In this document: piece by piece, positions 15,038 to 22,346 of the stretch
How the letters are laid out: each line of letters begins with the position of its first letter
Numbering within the stretch: position 1 is the stretch's first letter
Program-made: the position numbers and the translations under genes
Origin: BOKZ01 sp040900165
GTDB lineage: Bacteria; Patescibacteriota; UBA1384; 2-12-FULL-50-11
DNA: 64,000 nucleotides
NCBI GenBank assembly: GCA_040900165.1
Contig: JBBDZM010000015.1
Location: forward strand, 1 to 64,000
Direction of reading: 5' to 3'
The notes under the pieces: generated by a model
Databases searched by the model: none
What the model saw: the letters and a program-made list of their open reading frames with translations, nothing else
Told to the model about the DNA's origin: nothing

Positions 15038-17134
15038 CTATACCTTTGCCAAGGAAATTCGGCCGCGGTCTGGGTCGACGTCTTTGACTTTGACGGTTAG
15101 GGTGTCGCCAATTTTAACAACGTCAGAGACGTTTTGAACAAACTGGCCGTTGCCCAGCGCCGAGATATGAATCATGCCGTCGCGGTTGGGAGTTAGCTGA
15201 ACGATCGCCCCAATTTCTTTGCCGGAGTTGCGGTCTTTGACGATTTGAACCACCGGACCGGTAAACTCTTGGCCAAGCTCAATCGGTTTGCCGATTCCTT
15301 CGACAATTTCTTTAGCGGCGGCGGCGACTTTGGCGTCAGCGGTAGTAATCATCACCGTGCCGTCGTCGTCGATATCAATGCCCAGCACATCCGGGCCGCC
15401 GTGCTCATCAATAATCTTGTTGATAGTTTTGCCGCCCGGGCCAATTAACTCGCCGATTTTCTCGGGGTCAATCTTGCAGGTAATAATTTTTGGCGCGTAC
15501 GGCGAGAGTTCCTTGCGTGGCTCGGCGATAACTTTCAGCATCGCTGCCATAATCTGCTCGCGGCCTTTCAGCCCATCGACAAATGTCTGGTGAATCATCT
15601 CGGCGGTTAGGCCGTTGTTTTTAACGTCCAACTGGATAGCGGTGATGCCTTTTTGGGTACCGGCAATTTTAAAGTCCATCTCCCCGGCAAAGTCTTCCAG
15701 GCCCTGGAGGTCGGTTAATACCTGGAAATTACTGTCAGATTCAGCGACCAAGCCCATGGCAATACCGGCCACCGGGGCTTTAATCGGGACACCAGCGTCC
15801 ATCAGCGCCAACGTCGAGCCGCAAGTTGCGGCCATCGAGCTTGAGCCGTTCGAGCCAAGGGTCTCGGAGACTAAACGAATCGTGTAAGGAAATGTTTCGC
15901 GATCGGGAATCATTGGGATCAGGGCTTTTTCGGCCAGAGCGCCGTGGCCGATTTCCCGGCGGTTCATGCCGCCCATTCGCTTAATTTCGCCGGTTGAGTA
16001 CGGCGGGAAATTATAGTGGTGGATGTAGCGTTTTTTGCCGAACTGCTCGAGGGTATCAATCCACTGTTCCTGGCTGGGGCCGGCGAGCGTCGCAATCGTT
16101 AAGGCCTGGGTTTCGCCGCGATTAAACAAACCGGAGCCGTGCACTCGGGGCAGCAAGCCAACTTCCATGGAGAGCTCGCGGACTTCGTCCATTTTTCGGC
16201 CGTCGGGCCGCTGTTTTTGCTCGATAATCATCGCCCGAACGGCTTTTAGGAAATAGGCGTCAACGGCTTCGGCTACTTGGGCGGCGTCAAACTGCTCGGC
16301 CAATTCTTTGGTTAATTTAGCGGTTAATTCGCCGATCTTTTCTTTGCGAGCGGAGTAGTCGGTTTCTTTGACGATTTCCTGGAGCTCGCTCCAGGCTTTT
16401 TTCTTGATAACATCCCAGTGCTCGGGATCGGTATGAACAATTTTTTCTTTGTCTTTGTTAATAAATACTTCCTGGGGAGCAATGGCGGCGGCGATGGCAG
16501 CTTGGGCAAAAGTGAGGGCTTCTTCCATCTCTTTTTCGGGAATCTCCAGCGAAGCCACTTCAATCATCGTAATTTTGTTGGTGGTACCGGCGGCCAACAG
16601 GTCGAGATCGCTTTTTTCCATTTCCTCGTTGGTCGGGCTCAAAATTAGCTTGCCGTCCACCCGGCCCACCTTAACGGCGGCCACCGGCCCGTTAAACGGA
16701 GCGTCCGTCTGCATTAGAGCGGCGGATGCGCCAACTACTGCCATGGCCGAAGTGTCGTGAGTATCGTCGTAGGAAAGGGTGGTGGCGATAATCTGCACTT
16801 CTCGGCGAAAGCCCTTGGGAAACATTGGGCGAATTGAGCGATCAATAATCCGGCCACGCAAGACGGCGTCTTCACTTGGCCGACCCTCGCGCTTCATAAA
16901 TTTCGAGCTGGATATTTTGCCGGCGGCGTACATCCGCTCCTCGTAATCAACAGTCATTGGGAAAAAGTCAGTGCCTTCGCGCGCTTCACTAGCCACGACG
17001 ACCGTTACTAACAGAACTGTCTCGCCTTGAGTAACAACGACAGAGCCGCTCGCCTGTTTAGCGAGTTTGCCGGATTCAATTTTTAAGTCAGTGGCGCCAA
17101 AGGGAATTGTGGTGGAGTTTTTGGAAACTGACAT
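15038..17134 (-). CDS. pnp: Polyribonucleotide nucleotidyltransferase
   Basis: Phosphorolytic 3'-5' exoribonuclease. 698 aa with the full bacterial layout: first RNase PH core, helical linker, second catalytic RNase PH core (GSGLFNRGETQAL, MAATCGSTLALMDAGVP, EDFAGEMDFKIAGT), KH domain with GELIGPGGKTIN near residue 570, and a C-terminal S1 domain (DGMIHISAL). Four nt separate it from rpsO, the common rpsO-pnp arrangement; nrnA lies upstream in the same run, which puts three RNA-turnover or ribosomal genes together. Confidence 0.98.
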   Translation of the reverse strand: MSVSKNSTTIPFGATDLKIESGKLAKQASGSVVVTQGETVLLVTVVVASEAREGTDFFPMTVDYEERMYAAGKISSSKFMKREGRPSEDAVLRGRIIDRSIRPMFPKGFRREVQIIATTLSYDDTHDTSAMAVVGASAALMQTDAPFNGPVAAVKVGRVDGKLILSPTNEEMEKSDLDLLAAGTTNKITMIEVASLEIPEKEMEEALTFAQAAIAAAIAPQEVFINKDKEKIVHTDPEHWDVIKKKAWSELQEIVKETDYSARKEKIGELTAKLTKELAEQFDAAQVAEAVDAYFLKAVRAMIIEQKQRPDGRKMDEVRELSMEVGLLPRVHGSGLFNRGETQALTIATLAGPSQEQWIDTLEQFGKKRYIHHYNFPPYSTGEIKRMGGMNRREIGHGALAEKALIPMIPDRETFPYTIRLVSETLGSNGSSSMAATCGSTLALMDAGVPIKAPVAGIAMGLVAESDSNFQVLTDLQGLEDFAGEMDFKIAGTQKGITAIQLDVKNNGLTAEMIHQTFVDGLKGREQIMAAMLKVIAEPRKELSPYAPKIITCKIDPEKIGELIGPGGKTINKIIDEHGGPDVLGIDIDDDGTVMITTADAKVAAAAKEIVEGIGKPIELGQEFTGPVVQIVKDRNSGKEIGAIVQLTPNRDGMIHISALGNGQFVQNVSDVVKIGDTLTVKVKDVDPDRGRISLAKV

Positions 17135-17138
17135 CCCC

Positions 17139-17408
17139 TTACTTTCGCAGACCCAACGAAGTGATTAATTTTTTGTAGGAATCAGCTTGTTTTTTCTCGA
17201 GATACGAGAGCAAACTACGGCGGTGGCTAATCATTTTTAGCAGTCCCATTCGCGAATCGGTATCTTTCTTATGAGCCGAAAGATGCTTGGAGAGCTGATC
17301 GATCTTCTCGGTTAGAACCGCTACCTGGACCTCGGTGGAGCCGGTGTCTTTGGCGTTGCGCTGAAATTTCTTGATAGTTTTTTCTTTTTTGGTGGATTTC
17401 TTTGTCAT
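17139..17408 (-). CDS. rpsO: Ribosomal protein S15
   Basis: Primary binder of the central 16S rRNA domain. 89 aa, standard length, with family signatures TGSTEVQVAVLTEKI, HLSAHKKDTDSRMGLL and RRSLLSYL. Located between nrnA (37 nt upstream) and pnp (4 nt downstream). In several bacteria S15 represses its own mRNA; no pseudoknot could be established here by eye. Confidence 0.98.
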   Translation of the reverse strand: MTKKSTKKEKTIKKFQRNAKDTGSTEVQVAVLTEKIDQLSKHLSAHKKDTDSRMGLLKMISHRRSLLSYLEKKQADSYKKLITSLGLRK

Positions 17409-17445
17409 GCTTAGAAATAAATTCTACCAGAGTTTTCTAACGGGT

Positions 17446-18621
17446 TCAACTGGTTCGAGAAGCTTTGGAGTGACGGCGGGCAATCTCTTCGGTAATTGAT
17501 TTAATTATTTCCGGCTCTTTTTCATCGAGCGTTCCTGGGATGCTAAAGCCGGAAGCCGGTGTATGTCCGCCGCCACCAAATAGCTGGGCGACCTCGGCCA
17601 CATTAAAGCCGCTCTTGACCGAGCGCAAACTACCGTTAACCCGGCCTTCTTTTTCACTTAGCAGAAAAACAAAATCAACATCGGCAACATTCTTGAGTAG
17701 TTCATCGATTAGCTCGCCCTTGGAGACTTTTTCGGAGCCAGTGACTTCTTTGATCTCCCGCTCCCGAATCGATGCCCAAGCAAAACCCAGTTCTTGATTC
17801 TCGACAATGTTGGAGAGAATCCTCCCCCACAGTTTCAGCATCGCCAGGGACTTAGTCCGAAAAACTTTATCAATAATTTCCTGTTGATGGGCACCAGCCG
17901 CTACCAGCTGGGCGGCCACGGTTAAGGATTTGGGCGTGGTTGAGGGATTCTGAAAGCTGCCGGTATCGGTGATTAGGCCTGTTAGTAAACAAGTGGCGAT
18001 ATTCTCATCTAGTAGAGTTTCGTTGCGACCAAGCGCTTCTATCAAAGATAGTAGGATCTCGGCAGTGGCTGTTGATGTCATATCGACCCAGTTAACCTTG
18101 GCAAAATAGGAATTGGTGCTGTGATGGTCGATCGAGACGGTCGGAACTTCGTAGAGTAGATCCGGGTGCTTGGTTAGGACATCGCCAAGACGGTCTTGGT
18201 CGGCGCAGTCAAGGATAACCACCAGGTCGTATTTTGGTCGGGCGCGGGTAACGGTGATATCTTCTGGCACCAGCGTGCCCTTTTGGGGCGAGACGATAAT
18301 TGTTACCTGGTGTTTTTCCGGTAGTTTTTTGTGACCTAAGCGCAGATCCTCACCGGTCGAGCGGGTATCAATAGTTAGTACTAGTTCGTTACCGCTATCG
18401 AGTTCGGTTTTAGCTTCGGCAAAGCCCGGCAAAAACTTGAGATTCTCGGCCACTTCGCCGGTGAATATAACATCAACTTTCTTTTTGAGCTTTAACAAAG
18501 ATAGTCGTAGACCAAGCGACGAGCCAATGGCATCGCCGTCTGGATCGCCGTGAGTCAGGATTAGAATAGAGTCGGCGCTGCGGATTAGTTCAACAATTTG
18601 CGCTTTGGGCGTTACTTCCAT
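17446..18621 (-). CDS. nrnA: DHH/DHHA1 phosphoesterase (NrnA-like)
   Basis: Likely degrades 2-5 nt RNA fragments and/or pAp. 391 aa. The DHH core is intact: THGDPDGDAIGS near residue 24, ILDCAD in the middle and SIDHHSTN. The DHHA1 domain closes with FGGGGHTPASGF. About 60 residues between the first two DHH motifs are extra compared with the minimal enzyme. First gene of an operon with rpsO and pnp, giving an enzyme that finishes the small oligonucleotides left by PNPase. A promoter and a terminator-like leader hairpin precede it. Confidence 0.92.
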   Translation of the reverse strand: MEVTPKAQIVELIRSADSILILTHGDPDGDAIGSSLGLRLSLLKLKKKVDVIFTGEVAENLKFLPGFAEAKTELDSGNELVLTIDTRSTGEDLRLGHKKLPEKHQVTIIVSPQKGTLVPEDITVTRARPKYDLVVILDCADQDRLGDVLTKHPDLLYEVPTVSIDHHSTNSYFAKVNWVDMTSTATAEILLSLIEALGRNETLLDENIATCLLTGLITDTGSFQNPSTTPKSLTVAAQLVAAGAHQQEIIDKVFRTKSLAMLKLWGRILSNIVENQELGFAWASIREREIKEVTGSEKVSKGELIDELLKNVADVDFVFLLSEKEGRVNGSLRSVKSGFNVAEVAQLFGGGGHTPASGFSIPGTLDEKEPEIIKSITEEIARRHSKASRTS

Positions 18622-18688
18622 TTAACGAAGCTTTCTAGTGAGTTAATTCGAAGCATTGCTTAAGATTTTGAAAAAATTATTATTTTTG

Positions 18689-18741
18689 AAAAAGAAAGCA
18701 GTGATAGAGTTGTTGGCCTTGCCTTAAAGGTCACTGCTTTC
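18689..18741 (-). terminator. Terminator-like hairpin in the nrnA leader
   Basis: Perfect 11-bp arms GAAAGCAGTGA/TCACTGCTTTC (18731-18741 and 18694-18704) with a 26-nt loop, followed on the minus strand by TTTTT. It lies between the promoter at 18753-18780 and the nrnA ATG at 18621, so it would stop early transcripts unless bypassed. Confidence 0.6.
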
Positions 18742-18752
18742 ATACTGAAGTC

Positions 18753-18780
18753 AGTATAGCGGAAAATTGATTCTCATCAA
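18753..18780 (-). promoter_or_regulatory. Promoter of nrnA-rpsO-pnp
   Basis: Minus strand TTGATG, 16 nt, TATACT. Divergent from the rpsT promoter 15 nt away. Confidence 0.65.
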
Positions 18781-18795
18781 GGTTGCCGTGACGGG

Positions 18796-18824
18796 TTTAC
18801 AGGGGTGGGCTAATTCGTTATAAT
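18796..18824 (+). promoter_or_regulatory. Promoter of rpsT-lepB
   Basis: TTTACA, 17 nt, TATAAT (perfect -10). The transcript leader to the rpsT ATG is about 68 nt. Confidence 0.8.
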
Positions 18825-18898
18825 TTCCAAGTAATGCCAACTAGTGACAGCGCCGTGCTGGAGCTAGTGGCTTATGAAATAATATAAAAGAAATACAT

Positions 18899-19252
18899 AT
18901 GCCAATTAGCAAATCCGCCAAAAAAGCCCTCCGCGTTAGCAACCGCAAAGCGTCTGTTAACCGCCACCGCAAGGCTCTCGTCAAAGAGGCCCTCAAAAAC
19001 GTCGACGGCAAAACTATCAACAAAGCTGTCTCGATGATAGCCCCCGATAAGGAAGGGCTTAGCAGAGCTTTCTCTGCTATTGACAAGGGCGTCAAATGGG
19101 GTATTTTCCACGCTAACAAAGCTGCTCGCCTCAAGAGCCAGCTCTCCAAGAAAATCGACACTAAGCCAGCAAAAGAAAAGACCGCCACCAAGGCTAAATC
19201 AAAAACTGCTGTCAAGGCCAAAAAAGCTCCGAGCAAAACCAAGAAATCTTAG
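18899..19252 (+). CDS. rpsT: Ribosomal protein S20
   Basis: Binds 16S rRNA in the body of the small subunit. 117 aa. The conserved region covers residues 1-85 (SAKKALRVSNRKASVNRHRK, then KGVKWGIFHANKAARLKSQL). The last 30 residues form a Lys/Ala/Thr-rich tail beyond the usual 85-90 aa. First gene of a short plus-strand unit with lepB, driven by a perfect -10 promoter. Confidence 0.96.
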   Translation: MPISKSAKKALRVSNRKASVNRHRKALVKEALKNVDGKTINKAVSMIAPDKEGLSRAFSAIDKGVKWGIFHANKAARLKSQLSKKIDTKPAKEKTATKAKSKTAVKAKKAPSKTKKS

Positions 19253-19309
19253 TCCGTCGCTCCTGACGGATTGGCGTTAGCCAACCACTCGAAAACTTCG
19301 TACACTGGA

Positions 19310-19867
19310 ATGGTGAGAGATACACGATTCCTTGGTCTATCCCTAAACATCTTTGCCCTAGTGCGCACCGCGCTACTAATTATCGTTGTCGTGGCATCAC
19401 TAATTATTTTTGTCGGCGTTCCCCTGCCTGTTAGCGGCAACAGTATGGTGCCAAATTTCCAGTCCGGGGAATTGGTAGTGGTCGAAAAGCTTAGTTATTG
19501 GAGCGATAAACCAATTAAACGCGGCGATGTCGTGGCCGCCAAATTCCCGGCCGACCCTCAAAAAACCCGCTTGATTAAACGAGTTATTGGCCTACCCGGT
19601 GAGCTAATCGAGTATCGGGACCAGACATTCTACATTGATCATAAAAAACTACTTGAGGGCTACGATATCACCGCCGGCGAGCCACCCTATCAAGAGCTAA
19701 CGACAGTACTGCTCAAGTCTGATGAGTATTTCCTGGTTGGCGATAATCGCCCAGGCTCGAGCGACTCCCGCTTGTGGGGAGCAGCTCAACGACAGGATAT
19801 TCAAGGCCGGGTGGCCTTTGTGCTGTTCCCGATCGCCAATATCCGCTATATCGACCGTTTTCTTTAA
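19310..19867 (+). CDS. lepB: Signal peptidase I
   Basis: Membrane protease that cleaves signal peptides from exported proteins. From the ATG at 19310 the protein has 185 aa: one N-terminal transmembrane helix (about 14-37), catalytic Ser45 in SGNSMVP, catalytic Lys90 in RLIKRVIGLPGE, and GDNRPGSSDSR near the C-terminus. The frame extends to a TTG at 19271, but the ATG is a better start. It processes the many AxA-type leaders encoded in the secretion and pilin genes of this window (inference). The last codons and stop are part of a 46-bp tandem repeat. Confidence 0.94.
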   Translation: MVRDTRFLGLSLNIFALVRTALLIIVVVASLIIFVGVPLPVSGNSMVPNFQSGELVVVEKLSYWSDKPIKRGDVVAAKFPADPQKTRLIKRVIGLPGELIEYRDQTFYIDHKKLLEGYDITAGEPPYQELTTVLLKSDEYFLVGDNRPGSSDSRLWGAAQRQDIQGRVAFVLFPIANIRYIDRFL

Positions 19868-19994
19868 CGAAAACGACGTTTTGCGCAGCCGCAATATCGA
19901 CCGTTTTCTTTAACGAAAACGACGTTTTGCGCAGCCGCAATATCGACCGTTTTCTTTAACGAAAACGACGCTTTGCGCAGCCGCATATCGACCG
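19848..19994. repeat. 46-bp tandem repeat, three copies, at the lepB 3' end
   Basis: Copies at 19848-19893, 19894-19939 and 19940-19985 (one base different), then a partial fourth. The first copy contains the last codons and stop of lepB. Each unit carries the hairpin CGTTTTC-TTTAAC-GAAAACG, so the convergent lepB/DUF2207 spacer has three identical stem-loops in a row, possibly acting as transcription stops. Confidence 0.9.
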
Positions 19995-20001
19995 CTTCTA
20001 A

Positions 20002-21522
20002 TTACCGGCTAGCCGGTTGAGTTGTCACCGTTAAGACGTGGGAAAGGTAGCCAAATAACGGAAAGATTTTGTTTGCAAACTGATCGACAGTGTTAATGTT
20101 GGCGGCGATATACCAGTCCGGCTGGAAGAACGGCAAATCGTAAAAACGCCTGGTCCACTCGCTTTCTACCTCAAAGACCACGGCGTACGGCAAGTAGGCC
20201 AGGTACTTTTCTTGACTGTGAGCGGCATAGTTGATCGGCTCTTTGGAGGTTAGATAATTGGAGAAACCTAACCATTTGGCTAGCTCCCTGTCCCCGTAAA
20301 TTGTTCGGGCCGGGATTCCCCGGGAGAACCAAAACACCAGTAACGCCGAGATAATCATTCCCAGCCAGAAAAATAAAAATAACTGGGCGCCGCTAATGAG
20401 AAAGAGATTGACGAAAAAGCCAGCAACCCCTAATAAAAACATTAATAACCCGGCAATTTGGTAGCGCAGATGTAGGCGCAACGGATTAGTATTAAAGAAC
20501 CCTAAATCACCGATTTTTTTATAGGCCAAAATAAACGACTGACTAACCCGCTTGCTAAAGACTTCTTGAGCCAGTGAAAAATTAATTTCCTCAGCGCTGG
20601 TTTGGTTGTTGCTTGTACCGAATATTTGGTCGAGCAGGGCTTGTTCAAAATCCTCCAGCTTGTCGACGCCGTCCTGGCGGCGAAATCGAAAATCGTCGCT
20701 GGAGAGATGGCGGATCACCAAATGCCCTCGTCTGGCTAAATCTAGTAGCGTTGCCGCCACTTCCCGGTTGGTTAGCCGCCCTCGCAAAAGAATCCCCACC
20801 AATGCTGGAGCTAACCGGCTCGGCGGCTGTTCAATCACTTGCCGTATTGAGCCCACTCGCCGGTTACGAGCCAGAGTCGTAATCAACAGTATCAACGCCG
20901 CCAGAGCCGGCAAGGCAATCGAAACCCCCGCCCAGAGCGCCGGTGGCAGCTGGGTGAGGCGTTCCCGTAGTTGAAAAATGGCGCTACGGCTAATAAAAGC
21001 TTGGGGTACCTCGAACTCAATTGCTAACTGCGACTGCGGTGAGATATTTGTCGCCGTGAACAACAGCGTCCGGGCATCGTACAGACTCGCTTGCGCCGTA
21101 TCGGCGCCGCCGTTATTAATCATCCGGTAGCCAACGGTGTCCTCGGTGCCGTTAAACGGCAGTCGGACGACAAAATTTAACTCCGAGATAAACTCTGTCG
21201 GGGTATCTACTACTTGTAGCCGAAAACGGTAAGTTGTGTCGCCTTTAAAAATTTCCGCTCCAGCACGCGTTTTCCCGAGATAGACGTTGCCGTCACTGGC
21301 CAAGTCATAGTAAACGGTACTTTCGGGATTGCCGGTGTAGCCAAACGACTCGACTGGGTCATCAGCTCGCAAGGAGCGCATTTGGAACAGCACCAATAGC
21401 GCCACAAAAATTAACAAATAAATCCCAAGCGAGCGTTTATACAAACCGACGGACTTAAATAGTCCTCCAACGACACTCTCGCCGTTTACCCGCCTAGATT
21501 CTCCTCCCATTGCTCCTCCCAT
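20002..21522 (-). CDS. DUF2207 membrane protein
   Basis: 506 aa of the YciQ-like DUF2207 family. One N-terminal transmembrane segment (about 32-48), an external beta-rich domain of about 130 aa (YTGNPESTVYYDLASDG onward), a second segment (about 195-217), then a cytosolic winged-helix-like stretch (LTNREVAATLLDLARRGHLV), a helical hairpin pair (about 350-405) and a globular tail. Function unknown; members sit in the envelope. The 5' end overlaps holA by 37 nt. Starts at 21522 or 21510 are both possible. Confidence 0.82.
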   Translation of the reverse strand: MGGAMGGESRRVNGESVVGGLFKSVGLYKRSLGIYLLIFVALLVLFQMRSLRADDPVESFGYTGNPESTVYYDLASDGNVYLGKTRAGAEIFKGDTTYRFRLQVVDTPTEFISELNFVVRLPFNGTEDTVGYRMINNGGADTAQASLYDARTLLFTATNISPQSQLAIEFEVPQAFISRSAIFQLRERLTQLPPALWAGVSIALPALAALILLITTLARNRRVGSIRQVIEQPPSRLAPALVGILLRGRLTNREVAATLLDLARRGHLVIRHLSSDDFRFRRQDGVDKLEDFEQALLDQIFGTSNNQTSAEEINFSLAQEVFSKRVSQSFILAYKKIGDLGFFNTNPLRLHLRYQIAGLLMFLLGVAGFFVNLFLISGAQLFLFFWLGMIISALLVFWFSRGIPARTIYGDRELAKWLGFSNYLTSKEPINYAAHSQEKYLAYLPYAVVFEVESEWTRRFYDLPFFQPDWYIAANINTVDQFANKIFPLFGYLSHVLTVTTQPASR

Positions 21523-22337
21523 ACTACCCGTTTTTGACGAGATTTTGGTAGGTCGGTGCGCATCAAGGCAATTGCCGAGCTCTCATCGATTAACCCGGTT
21601 TTTAGACCCAAGTCCAAATCGGCTAGTGTATTGACCAGCTCTCGGTAATTGGCCGGCTGGTTAGACTTACGAATGGCCGAGGCTATTGAACCAATCAACA
21701 GCTCGATTGGTACTCCCGCCGCGTGATCTTTAAGCAGCAATTTTTTAGCTTGAAGCCAGTTGCCGGTTTGGACGGCCCGATAAAAGGCAAACGGCTCGCT
21801 GGCCCTGACCTTGCTCTGGCTCTGCTCGCTACCAAGCGACATTACGGCTAATTCGGTTTCCATTCCCCAGAGATCGTTGCCAAAATCACCCTGCAGCCGA
21901 TTTTTCTGCTCGCCGGTTAACGCTATTTGATGATGTTTGGATCGAGCATCGATATGCTTGGCCAGCGCCAAACCGGTAAGAGGGGCGGTGTTGATTTTTT
22001 TTACCGAGGTCGCCGAAAGTCTATCGAGCAATTGGCCTTTTTTGAGTGGCTTGCCGTCCCAAATCACTACTACCGAGCTCTCTGGCAAATTGGAGAGATA
22101 ATTGGCCAAGCTTTCCTGCTCGCTAGTAATTAAAGCGCTAACTTGGCGAATAAAAATCAGCCGGTTCTGGGCAAAGAGCGGTGCTGCCCGCAGATCCGCC
22201 CAGTTAATCGGTTGTTCGCTGGCATCAGCGTCCATCAGCTCAACGCCGTCAGGATTCTTGGCCAGATACTTGTCTTTGAGCTGGCGGATAATCTGATGAG
22301 CTAAAAAACTTTCGTTACCTTGAATAAAGATTAGCAT
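21486..22337 (-). CDS. holA: DNA polymerase III delta subunit
   Basis: Clamp-loader subunit that opens the beta clamp. 283 aa from the ATG at 22337, which has TAGGAT eight nt upstream; a GTG at 22343 is the alternative. Recognised by the order of the divergent motifs: LIFIQGNESFLAHQIIRQL at the N-terminus, FAQNRLIFIRQ, VVVIWDGKPLKK and a C-terminal helical collar. Weakly conserved family, but the fit is good and it lies directly after polA in the minus-strand run. Confidence 0.85.
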   Translation of the reverse strand: MLIFIQGNESFLAHQIIRQLKDKYLAKNPDGVELMDADASEQPINWADLRAAPLFAQNRLIFIRQVSALITSEQESLANYLSNLPESSVVVIWDGKPLKKGQLLDRLSATSVKKINTAPLTGLALAKHIDARSKHHQIALTGEQKNRLQGDFGNDLWGMETELAVMSLGSEQSQSKVRASEPFAFYRAVQTGNWLQAKKLLLKDHAAGVPIELLIGSIASAIRKSNQPANYRELVNTLADLDLGLKTGLIDESSAIALMRTDLPKSRQKRVVWEEQWEENLGG

Positions 22338-22346
22338 GGCCACATC

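Noticed and set aside
19697..19940. Several short ORFs over the lepB 3' repeats
   Set aside because: They are alternate frames of the tandem repeat and overlap the well-supported lepB.
19848..19994. CRISPR-like array after lepB
   Set aside because: The units are contiguous 46-bp tandem copies without unique spacers, and no cas gene is present.
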